From Bacteroidales bacterium (GTDB lineage: Bacteria; Bacteroidota; Bacteroidia; Bacteroidales; Paludibacteraceae), in NCBI GenBank assembly GCA_012837935.1, contig DUQG01000008.1, forward strand, positions 1 to 64,000: a DNA stretch of 64,000 nucleotides, in the 5' to 3' direction. Position 1 is the first letter of the stretch; each line of letters opens with the position of its first letter. The notes below the pieces were generated by a model, which was not told where the DNA came from, searched no databases, and saw nothing but the letters and a program-made list of their open reading frames with translations. The position numbers and the translations under genes were made by a program. Positions 1-7,950 of this stretch are shown piece after piece.

Positions 1-2157
1 CCTTCGGTAAAGATTATTAAGTGGTCAGCCTTTCAATACTGGGGGTCACTGAAACACCTCGACTTGGGTACTTCAGTGGAATATATCGGTAGTAACGCTT
101 TCTCTAATTGCGGCATGGAGGCTATTCAGTTTAGTCCCGAAGTAAAGATTATTGATAATTACGCATTTATGCAATGTCCGAACCTTAAAAAGTTAGAGAT
201 TCCGAATAAAACAAAAATCATAGGCGACATGGCTTTCTACAAATGCCCGAAACTGACCCAAGTAACGATGACAGCCGTTGATTCTATTGGCGAAAGTGCC
301 TTTCGCGGATGTGAGGAACTGACAAGCATAGCGTTGGGCGACTCCCTTAGAATTCTCGGCAATTATGCTTTCCACGAATGTACAAAAATAGAGGGACATA
401 TCAAGTTTCCCAAGCCGCTGGAATATATAGGCTGGAAAAACTTCTCCGGCTGTAGAAAGATTACCGGCATAGACCTTCCGGACGGACTGAAAGGCATCGG
501 CTGGGAAGCTTTCAGAGAGTGTTTCGGTATTACCAAGCTGACCTTGCCCGGTGAGTTGGTAGCCATTGGCGACGGTGCCTTTTACAACTGTTGGAATATC
601 GAAAGCAAATTAATATTCCCGGCTACCTTGAAAAACATAGGATATAGGGCATTTCATAACTGCGAAAAACTGCAAGGCATCGACCTGAAGCATGCCTCGG
701 AACTGGAATCCATCGGGTTCCAAGCATTTTACGGGTGTGACGGACTTACGGGAGAGCTATGGATACCCGATGCCGTAACCACAATCGGATTAGAGGCATT
801 CTGGTTCTGTTCCGGTATTAACAGCCTCTATATCGGTGCATCGCTCACGGAGGTCGGTGAAAATGCTTTTATTTCATTTCCTCGCGGCAATCTAACTTCC
901 ATTATCGTCAATAAAAACAACCCCAATTACGACAGCAGGAAAGATTGTAATGCAATGATAGAGACAGCCACCAATACGCTTTACAAAGGATGCTGCCGTA
1001 CCGTTATCCCTGAAACAGTAACCGCTATCGGCGATGATGCTTTCCTTGGCTGCGATATTATCGGGGAAATCAACATTCCGGATGCGGTAACAAGCATCGG
1101 GGATGATGCTTTTTACGCTTGTCATGACATAACTCGCATCAACTTAAGTGCGAATAACAAGCTGGCAAGCATCGGGGAAGAGGCTTTCGCTCATTGTTAC
1201 AGATTGAGGGAAATACCGCAGCTATATTCGATAGTTACTATCGGGGATCAAGCTTTCGAGGCTTGCCATAGTATGCCCGGCGTAATCTTTGGTCCTAACC
1301 TGAAAGAGATAGGAAGAGCTGCTTTCAACGCTTGCGGCAATCTGCAGCACGCTACATTCAAGTCTGCCACTCCCCCGACAGTAGGTGAAAGAGCATTTAT
1401 CTACGACCCCGAGTACAGTCCCTATATGTTTATTCCATGCAACAAAACCGCCGCTTATCAGGCTGCGATGCCTAAACAAGAAAAATTTATCGAGTCCGAC
1501 ACTTACAATGTGAGCGTGGTATCGAATGATGTGGAAATGGGAAAGGTCTCTTACAAAAGCCACGACCTCTGCGAATCAAATGTAGTAACAGTTACTGCCA
1601 CACCGGAGGCCGGTTTCAGATTCCTATATTGGACAGGCGGTATCTCACAAAACCCATGTACCTTTTCCGTAAAAGGTGACATTTTCTTAGTGGCTTATTT
1701 TGAAGCAAATCCCGAGCAGGAATATACGATAAGAGCCTTAAGCAACGATTCTACCCAAGGTACTGTAACCGGCGGAGGCGTCTATCTTGAAAATGCTACC
1801 GCCACACTAACCGCCGTGCCGAAAGAGGGCTACCAATTCATTAAATGGCAAGACGGGAATACGGATAACCCGCGTAGCATCGTAGTAACAAGTGATGCCA
1901 CGTTCACGGCATTCTTTGACGTGGCTGACGGTATTAATCAAAATCAAACTGCAAAAGTTCAGATTTACACTGCGGATAAGAGCATTATTATTGGCAATGC
2001 CGAAGGCAAAAATGTAAATATCTATGATTTAACAGGTCAGTTGCTTATAAAAGAGGCATCTATAGCCTCAAACAACCATGTGATACACGTAAGACGACAA
2101 GGAATTTATTTTGTAAAGGTAGGTAACGGTAAGGCGCAAAAAGTATTGGTAAAGTAA
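1..2157 (+). CDS. BspA-like leucine-rich repeat surface protein, 5' truncated by window edge
   Basis: The frame is open from base 1 with no stop, so the true start lies upstream; the TTG at 64 is internal. From the edge to about 1400 the protein is a run of BspA-type (LRR_5) repeats of roughly 23 residues, recurring as I-x-x-x-A-F-x-x-C. Two InlB-B-type repeats follow (about 1504-1710 and 1720-1920), each with an F-x-x-W core. The last 65 residues are a T9SS sorting tail (NVNIYDLTGQ, then GIYFVKV, ending KVLVK). Family knowledge says such proteins cross the outer membrane by type IX secretion and are surface-anchored or released; BspA repeats often mediate adhesion. It converges on a second BspA-like gene, with a shared terminator between them. 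Ligand unknown. Confidence 0.9.
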   Translation, partial: PSVKIIKWSAFQYWGSLKHLDLGTSVEYIGSNAFSNCGMEAIQFSPEVKIIDNYAFMQCPNLKKLEIPNKTKIIGDMAFYKCPKLTQVTMTAVDSIGESAFRGCEELTSIALGDSLRILGNYAFHECTKIEGHIKFPKPLEYIGWKNFSGCRKITGIDLPDGLKGIGWEAFRECFGITKLTLPGELVAIGDGAFYNCWNIESKLIFPATLKNIGYRAFHNCEKLQGIDLKHASELESIGFQAFYGCDGLTGELWIPDAVTTIGLEAFWFCSGINSLYIGASLTEVGENAFISFPRGNLTSIIVNKNNPNYDSRKDCNAMIETATNTLYKGCCRTVIPETVTAIGDDAFLGCDIIGEINIPDAVTSIGDDAFYACHDITRINLSANNKLASIGEEAFAHCYRLREIPQLYSIVTIGDQAFEACHSMPGVIFGPNLKEIGRAAFNACGNLQHATFKSATPPTVGERAFIYDPEYSPYMFIPCNKTAAYQAAMPKQEKFIESDTYNVSVVSNDVEMGKVSYKSHDLCESNVVTVTATPEAGFRFLYWTGGISQNPCTFSVKGDIFLVAYFEANPEQEYTIRALSNDSTQGTVTGGGVYLENATATLTAVPKEGYQFIKWQDGNTDNPRSIVVTSDATFTAFFDVADGINQNQTAKVQIYTADKSIIIGNAEGKNVNIYDLTGQLLIKEASIASNNHVIHVRRQGIYFVKVGNGKAQKVLVK

Positions 2158-2257
2158 ATCGTTAATAATTCCCTTTGCCTATGATTTCGGTCAATGGATG
2201 ACGGAAAACCTTAGATTTTTAAGGGACAATCGGTTTCCTAACCGTTTGAAAAACCAA

Positions 2258-2293
2258 AAAAGAGGATATCTCGAAATAGAGACATCCTCTTTC
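2258..2293. terminator. Bidirectional intrinsic terminator between convergent genes
   Basis: The arms AAAGAGGAT and ATCCTCTTT enclose a short inner ATCTC/GAGAC pairing. A T-rich run follows on the plus strand and an A-rich run precedes it, so it can serve both the upstream plus-strand gene and the converging minus-strand gene. Confidence 0.75.
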
Positions 2294-2298
2294 TTTTT

Positions 2299-2327
2299 GT
2301 AGAGACGTTATAATATGGCGTTTCTAC
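2299..2327. repeat. GTAGAGACG-type dispersed palindrome, intergenic copy
   Basis: GTAGAGACG is separated by 11 bases from CGTTTCTAC, an inverted repeat with one mismatch. A second copy of the same palindrome lies 107 bases away, inside the neighbouring coding region. Confidence 0.6.
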
Positions 2328-2362
2328 TTTGTCGATTTTCAATTCACGAATCCGATACTGTC

Positions 2363-4786
2363 CTATTGTACGATTGTTTTTTCGGTAGCATCACCGATAC
2401 GAACAATATATGTGCCTGCATTAACCGGAATTTGTAGAGACGAGGCATGCTTCGTCTCTACGCTACGTACCAATGCACCTGACATACTATACACATTTAT
2501 AACAGCCGACTGACTCAGGTTGAAGTCAGCATTAATATATAGCATTCCTTTTCCACTCCAAACGCGAATACCTTGTTTTGCAAGGGATTTTAGCTCCGTA
2601 CCGAAGTCTTTTTCTACTATATTTCCAAAATCTTCCCACTGATCGGCGATGAGATATTTTTCTTTACTGCCTATGGGAACGTAGAGAGTACAATTCCATA
2701 CAGACACATCAACGAACACACCTTCTCCGAAAGTAGTAATGGAAGCAGGGTCTGCTATATGGCAGTTGACAACGCTCAGTTTGTTACATTCTTCAAAAGC
2801 CCAACTTTCAATTGAAGTAATAGATTTAGGGATAGTAATGGAAGTTAATCCGCTGCAACTAGCGAAAGCACCATGTCCAATTGAAGTAACAAAAGAAGGA
2901 ATGGTATATGACTCATCTGCTTTACCTGCAGGATAGTTAACTATCCTAGTTTTATCATAATTAAACAGTACGCCGTCTTGGTCACTGTATTGCTTGTTGT
3001 CCGTATCTACATTAATAGCTGTAAGCGATTTACAATAATAGAAAACAGCCTCTCCAATTGTTGTTACAGACTTGGGAATAGTGATGGATGTTAATCTGTA
3101 GCAATAAGCGAAAGCGCCATTTTCAATGGAAGTAACAGAAGCAGGAACGGAATATGACTTGCCTTCTTTACCTGCAGGATAGGCAACTATAGTCGTTTTG
3201 TTGTAATTGAATAGAATTCCGTCTTGGCTGCTGTATGCCGTATTGTCTTTATCTACATTGAAAGCTGTATGTAGAATGCCGGAGAAAGCGAAGTCTCCAA
3301 TTTTTTTAACGGAACTCGGAATCGCGATAGACGTAAATCCTTCATAACAGTAAAAAGCATGATGTTCAATTGCAGTTACTGTATATTCTTTGTCATCATA
3401 ATAATAAGTTACAGAATTGGGTATAATTAAGTCACCTTTAAGTTTAGAACTTGTTGGTCCTATCAAAGTTACTTCCGGCGATAACGTGTTGGTGATTTTA
3501 TAAGTAAGACCATTTAATTCAAACTCATCGCCCACCTTTGATGCTGCAAACTCCTGAATATTAGGCATAAAATCTTTCCATTGCTCAGCGGCAGCATATT
3601 TATCTTTGCTACCTATAGGGACAGAGAGTGTACAATAGTTTTTGGGTATCTCTAAGAATATGTCTTTCCCAAATGTGGTAATGGAAGCAGGGTCAGCCAC
3701 GTAGCAGTTAATAGATCTTAATCCGGTACAATATCCAAAAGCCCAACTTCCAATTGTAGTAACGGAATGAGGTATGGTAATGGAGCTTAATTCGGTACAT
3801 GCCCAAAAAGCATTATCGCCTATTGTTGCAATGGAACTAGGGATAGCAATGCTTGTCAAATATTCACAAGAAATGAAAGCACCATTTCCAATTGAAGTAA
3901 CAGAGTAGGGAATGTCATATGAAGGTACAATCATTCCATCTTCTATTTTGTATGGAGGATAGGCTATTATCTTAGTTTTATCGTAATTAAAGAGTACGCC
4001 GTCTTCGGAACTGAATGCCGTATTGTCGGTATTTACATGGATAGCTGTAAGCGAACTGCAACCGGATAAAGCATAGTCTCCAATTGAAGTAACGGAATTA
4101 GGAATAGTGATGGATGTTAACTTACCGCACCAGTAAAAAGCTCTAATTCCCATAGTTGTAACAGAATTGGGTATAGTTACGGAAGTTAAGTTGGCGCAAA
4201 AAGCGAAAGCACCTTGTGCAATGGAAGTAACAGAGGATGGAATAGTATATGACGTACCTGTCTTACCCGCCGGATAAGCTGTTATCGTAGTTTTATCGTA
4301 ATTAAAGAGTATTCCGTTTTGGCTACTGTAATCCTTGTTGCTTGTATCAACAGTGATGGTTGCAAGCGCACTGCAATCAAAGAAAATTTCGTTTCCTATT
4401 GTTGTTACAGAACCGGGGATGGCAATAGAAGTTAGTCCGTTACATTTTTGAAAAACCCTATTCCCAATTGTTGTAACAGAGTTAGGTACAGTAATGGATG
4501 TCAATCCGTCACAACTTCGTAGAGCATAATCTCCAATGGCAGTAACCGCATATTCTTTGTCGTTATAAGTTATAGATGCGGGTATAGTTAAGTTTCCCGT
4601 AGGTTTCGTTATATCACCCCAACTATAAGTCTCCGGTGGCGCTACCTTTACTTCCGGAGCTGAAAGGTTGGTGATTTCATAGTAAAGTTTATCTACCTGA
4701 AATTTGTCACCTACGGCTTGTGCCGAGGCATTTGTGCTTATCGCCAAAACTATTAAGGTGATAAAGAAAATTGTAATTTTTTTCAT
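2363..4786 (-). CDS. Secreted BspA-like leucine-rich repeat protein with T9SS tail
   Basis: 807 residues with a signal peptide (MKKITIFFITLIVLAISTNA...SAQA). The body is an internal duplication. Each half opens with a similar strand (VGDKFQVDKLYYEITN near residue 25, VGDEFELNGLTYKITN near residue 417) and continues with LRR_5 repeats of the type S-I-T-I-P-x-S-V-T-x-I-G. Several repeats are interrupted by a module containing GxLFNYDKTxIxAYPxGK, seen at least four times. The final 75 residues form a T9SS sorting tail (INVYSMSGALVRSVE... GTYIVRIGDA). It is the likely paralogue of the gene at the window edge, although the InlB-like repeats are absent here. The DNA near the 3' end carries a 28-bp palindrome within the coding sequence. 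Probably an adhesin or surface-exposed protein; ligand unknown. Confidence 0.88.
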   Translation of the reverse strand: MKKITIFFITLIVLAISTNASAQAVGDKFQVDKLYYEITNLSAPEVKVAPPETYSWGDITKPTGNLTIPASITYNDKEYAVTAIGDYALRSCDGLTSITVPNSVTTIGNRVFQKCNGLTSIAIPGSVTTIGNEIFFDCSALATITVDTSNKDYSSQNGILFNYDKTTITAYPAGKTGTSYTIPSSVTSIAQGAFAFCANLTSVTIPNSVTTMGIRAFYWCGKLTSITIPNSVTSIGDYALSGCSSLTAIHVNTDNTAFSSEDGVLFNYDKTKIIAYPPYKIEDGMIVPSYDIPYSVTSIGNGAFISCEYLTSIAIPSSIATIGDNAFWACTELSSITIPHSVTTIGSWAFGYCTGLRSINCYVADPASITTFGKDIFLEIPKNYCTLSVPIGSKDKYAAAEQWKDFMPNIQEFAASKVGDEFELNGLTYKITNTLSPEVTLIGPTSSKLKGDLIIPNSVTYYYDDKEYTVTAIEHHAFYCYEGFTSIAIPSSVKKIGDFAFSGILHTAFNVDKDNTAYSSQDGILFNYNKTTIVAYPAGKEGKSYSVPASVTSIENGAFAYCYRLTSITIPKSVTTIGEAVFYYCKSLTAINVDTDNKQYSDQDGVLFNYDKTRIVNYPAGKADESYTIPSFVTSIGHGAFASCSGLTSITIPKSITSIESWAFEECNKLSVVNCHIADPASITTFGEGVFVDVSVWNCTLYVPIGSKEKYLIADQWEDFGNIVEKDFGTELKSLAKQGIRVWSGKGMLYINADFNLSQSAVINVYSMSGALVRSVETKHASSLQIPVNAGTYIVRIGDATEKTIVQ
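2434..2461. repeat. GTAGAGACG-type palindrome inside a coding sequence
   Basis: Ten-base arms GTAGAGACGA and TCGTCTCTAC flank a centre that is itself palindromic (GCATGC). It lies in frame within the sorting-tail region of the BspA-like gene on the minus strand, where it encodes part of SVETKHASSL. Confidence 0.65.
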
Positions 4787-4942
4787 AAGGATTAATTTTT
4801 AATTTGTTAGTCGAATTGCTAATTTGTTGTTTGTCGGGTATTTATATTAGTCGCACTTCGGATAAATCGACTAACTCAAGAGTATCGACTTCTGTTGGTA
4901 AACGGATATAGCCCCGCTGACGATTGTGGAAATTGTTGTAAT

Positions 4943-4989
4943 AGCTGTCTCAAAATAAAATCAAAGTTGACCTTAATTTTGAGACAGCT
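4943..4989. terminator. Long hairpin between two secreted-protein genes, terminator-like
   Basis: A perfect 14-base inverted repeat (AGCTGTCTCAAAAT / ATTTTGAGACAGCT) has a 19-base loop. It sits just past the stop of the minus-strand gene starting at 4998. The T-rich run is on the plus-strand side, which is the wrong side for that gene, so it could be a remnant of a repeat rather than its terminator. Confidence 0.4.
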
Positions 4990-4997
4990 TCTTTTTC

Positions 4998-6929
4998 TTA
5001 TTTTTTAATCAGCTTTTTCTTGTAAATACCCTCTTTGGTATTTAGTAGAACAATGTAGATACCTTTTGGCAAAGAACTCACATCTACGTAATTACTTCTA
5101 TCCGACATATTCAATACCTCTGCTCCCCGTAAATCAATAATTGTAACTTTATCTACAACCAAGTCTTTAGGTAGATAAAATCCATTATTGGTAGGATTGG
5201 GGTAGATGGAAATTTCTTTTACCGTAGTCTCCTTAATTCCGGTTGTTTCAGAGAGAAAACGAACAGCATCTATTTTTAGCGTAGAGCCCAAGTTCCCACC
5301 TGATTCAAACCTAATTTCAACGTAGGCGGGTGTAAATGGAAGGTTTACTTCTACTTGGTCTTTCACATAATCTGTTCCCTCCGTTGCAAACAACTTGTGC
5401 CCGACATTCATATACAAAGAATTATGCCCGCTGTCTTGAAAATCCAAAATAATATCAGCTGCGTCATTTCCTTCAGGAGTATATTTATAGTAAAATTCAA
5501 ACACATCTTGCTGGTTGGTAAACGGAATAATTTGGGAAATTCTACCTTCTTCCATATACTCATCGTCATAGAGAATAAAATTTTTCACTTCCATAGCATA
5601 CTGTCCTTGATAAGCATCGGTCGTTTTTTTCCCTCCCCAAATATCATGTTCCCAATTGTCCGCCTTTTCAAATGAAATGTTTTCCCATTCCTCAAAATCG
5701 CCGTTTAAAAGTTCAGGCTGAGATGTTACGCCGGTAAACGAAATTTTATCCAGTACCAATTCGCTCCCGATTATATCTTCTTCAGTCAATTCTTCATTAA
5801 ATAAATTCGAAGAACATGCAAGTATGATTACTGAATCGGGTGTTTGCGTAAGTGCCGGGGTGAAAGTAAAATTAAAAGGCGTGTAATCGGTGTGTATGCC
5901 CGATAATAAAATGGTATCGGTACCGATATTGGATCCGTTTTTAGAAAAAGCCACAAGAATAAATCCTTTATCCTTCCCGGCTTTATTGTATTTGTAATAG
6001 CCGGTAATTCCTGTCGGTTTTTGGTTATATGGGATTCCACCATGTAATACTGCGTCGGGATTGTTGCCAAAGATATTAGGGCTTCCTATAAAACCTAAAC
6101 CGCCAATAAGATCGGTTTTTAGTAGTACAGCTGTCGGGCTGTTGTAACCGATTGTTTTGCTTACTGGAGAACCACCCGAATTAAGGAAATAGGGGTCGCT
6201 ATATGAGTTAAACGGATAATGAGCCGGATAACTGCGTGTAGTAGTTGTCCAGTTCTCAAATCCGCCGTTGGCTACCGGCTGTGTAGGTGTGGGTGGAGGC
6301 GGACCGATCAATTCTATTCCGTCAATATACAATACAGAGCCGGGCTGTGTGGCACCTTTACCTTCACTACCGTAACTTATACCCGAACGGCTGGAAGTAA
6401 TATCTATAATACACGTATCAGGAGTTTGTTCATTTTGATATGTTATGGGAATTTCTACCTGTTTCCATTCTGCTACAGACTGGGTAAATTCAAAATCAAC
6501 TCTTGCCACCGTTTCGGATTCATTGTATATTTTGTTCCATTTATTCAGGTGGAAAGTGAAATTACCCATATCGTCTGCGGTGGGTATGTATTTATACCAA
6601 AATTTAATAGCAACCGGACGTTCGGTAAATGGAAAACCGTAAACGGGTTGTTCGTTTTTCAATTCCATTGTAGAGATAATAGCGGTAATAAAAGTTCCTG
6701 CTCCCATCGAACTTAAATCAATGGCTTTGGATTCAAGTTTAACGGCAGCGGCTCCTTCTTTCACATCACCTGTAACTTTTGTAACAGTACCAGATGCAAG
6801 GACATTGGTTGAAAACCAATATTTAGGTCCATTCGAGTCCCATTCTTCAAATCCCAAGTTAGGAATAGTGTTTTGTGCCGGAAGTATGGTGGCACAGAAT
6901 AATAAAAGTGGTAAAATTAGTTTTTTCAT
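4998..6929 (-). CDS. Secreted multi-module protein (carbohydrate-binding-like) with T9SS tail
   Basis: 643 residues with a signal peptide (MKKLILPLLLFCATILPAQ). Three modules each start with the same signature: NLGFEEW near residue 24, NGGFENW near 220, NGDFEEWE near 408. Each continues as a beta-rich stretch ending in an ID-x-[IV] strand (YIDGIELIG, LVLDKISFTG, LKIDAVRF). This layout matches the PCMD/carbohydrate-module-like proteins common in Bacteroidota; binding to a glycan is inferred, not shown. A short Pro-rich linker (GPPPPTPTQP) separates modules one and two. The end (ISIYPNPTNNGFYLP ... GIYIVLL ... KKLIKK) is a textbook T9SS type A sorting domain. No catalytic motif recognised. It follows the two-component pair at 7284-12423 on the same strand, but a 354-base gap with a hairpin separates them. 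Confidence 0.8.
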   Translation of the reverse strand: MKKLILPLLLFCATILPAQNTIPNLGFEEWDSNGPKYWFSTNVLASGTVTKVTGDVKEGAAAVKLESKAIDLSSMGAGTFITAIISTMELKNEQPVYGFPFTERPVAIKFWYKYIPTADDMGNFTFHLNKWNKIYNESETVARVDFEFTQSVAEWKQVEIPITYQNEQTPDTCIIDITSSRSGISYGSEGKGATQPGSVLYIDGIELIGPPPPTPTQPVANGGFENWTTTTRSYPAHYPFNSYSDPYFLNSGGSPVSKTIGYNSPTAVLLKTDLIGGLGFIGSPNIFGNNPDAVLHGGIPYNQKPTGITGYYKYNKAGKDKGFILVAFSKNGSNIGTDTILLSGIHTDYTPFNFTFTPALTQTPDSVIILACSSNLFNEELTEEDIIGSELVLDKISFTGVTSQPELLNGDFEEWENISFEKADNWEHDIWGGKKTTDAYQGQYAMEVKNFILYDDEYMEEGRISQIIPFTNQQDVFEFYYKYTPEGNDAADIILDFQDSGHNSLYMNVGHKLFATEGTDYVKDQVEVNLPFTPAYVEIRFESGGNLGSTLKIDAVRFLSETTGIKETTVKEISIYPNPTNNGFYLPKDLVVDKVTIIDLRGAEVLNMSDRSNYVDVSSLPKGIYIVLLNTKEGIYKKKLIKK

Positions 6930-7283
6930 ATCGTTTTTGTCAGAGTTTTAAGTGCTGACGCCGCACCGTTATTAAGTAATTGTATAATTATCGAATAGAA
7001 TGATTGATTTTAATTTATTAAAAAGCGTAAGCAAACATCTAATTCGTTTCTCGGTCCCGATTAACCTTTGTCAAAAAAAAGATGCCGCTTACGCTTATTT
7101 AACCAACAAGTTGTGTTTTTTTAAAGACATCGAGTCTGAGAAAACTAGTTGTAAAACTCTTGAAGTATTACAATTTTAGTTGCCTCAAATTTGAGAATTA
7201 AATTAATAAAAATCAATCCTGAAATATTGGGATTTCGGGTGGTGAAATATTGGGATAGGAAGTTTCGGGTTTCGGGTTTTGAT
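6930..7283 (-). other. Intergenic region with long-range hairpin
   Basis: AT-rich gap. The arms AAGCGTAAGC (7023-7032) and GCTTACGCTT (7087-7096) are complementary, with an added CATC/GATG pairing inside. On the minus strand the second arm is followed by a short T run, so it may terminate the response-regulator transcript. No convincing promoter box for the downstream gene was found. Confidence 0.4.
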
Positions 7284-7943
7284 TTAGGAAATTAACCCGT
7301 TTTTTAAAGCAAAAACAACAACGCCGATAATGGTTTTGCAATTGAGTTTCTGCTTGATGTTTTCTTTGTGGCTTTCTACGGTAGGAATGGCAATGTGCAG
7401 TTTCTCGGCAATTTCTTTGGTAATAAATCCATTGGCAAGCAAATTTATAATTTCAATTTCACGCTCGCTTAAATTCCATGGTTTTGGGGGATGAAGGACA
7501 GGATTTGTATCGGAAAAACAATTCAGCAATATGTTTTTAGGAATGGTTTCACCCAGAAAAAAACCGTTTCCTTTTTTAACCAATTCAATCACAACATTCA
7601 GTTGCTCTATGGAAGTATCTTTGGCGATATAGGCTGAAACGCCTTTTTGAATAGCTCTAATAATAAAGTTTATATTTTTATATTGGGAAAGTGCAATGAT
7701 TTTTATATTTGGATTAAGTGCGAAAATAGGTTCAATCAAATCAATACCGTCGCTTTCGCTTTCAAGTGAAATATCCAATAACAGAACATCAGCTTGTGTC
7801 AAATCTTTGCTTTCAAGTGCTTCCTTAGCAGATTTAGCACAACCGTTTACCGTTACATTTTTATTTTCGGACAAAAGAAATTTTAATCCCGCTAAATGTA
7901 TTTCGGAGTCGTCTATTAAGAATATTTTAAGTGGATTATTCAT
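7284..7943 (-). CDS. NarL/FixJ-type response regulator
   Basis: 219 residues. The N-terminal receiver domain has the acidic pair near the start (LIDDSE, residues 10-13) and the phospho-acceptor Asp57 in VLLLDISLE. The C-terminal LuxR-type helix-turn-helix (about 150-215) begins LSEREIEIINLLANG and has the recognition region TVESHKENIKQKL. It starts 7 bases after the stop of the sensor kinase upstream, so the two are co-transcribed and almost certainly cognate. In many Bacteroides systems the regulator is fused to the kinase as a hybrid protein with an AraC-type output; here it is a separate LuxR-type protein. Regulated targets are unknown; the secreted-protein gene immediately downstream is a natural candidate. 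Confidence 0.92.
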   Translation of the reverse strand: MNNPLKIFLIDDSEIHLAGLKFLLSENKNVTVNGCAKSAKEALESKDLTQADVLLLDISLESESDGIDLIEPIFALNPNIKIIALSQYKNINFIIRAIQKGVSAYIAKDTSIEQLNVVIELVKKGNGFFLGETIPKNILLNCFSDTNPVLHPPKPWNLSEREIEIINLLANGFITKEIAEKLHIAIPTVESHKENIKQKLNCKTIIGVVVFALKNGLIS

Positions 7944-7950
7944 ACGTGTC

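Noticed and set aside
4943-4989. End of an insertion sequence at the long GAGACAGCT hairpin
   Set aside because: No partner end, transposase or flanking duplication was found nearby; kept only as a terminator-like hairpin.
6219-6716. 165-codon open frame opposite the secreted carbohydrate-module gene
   Set aside because: The minus-strand gene has a signal peptide, repeated modules and a sorting tail; the opposite frame has none of these and is rich in Cys and Phe.
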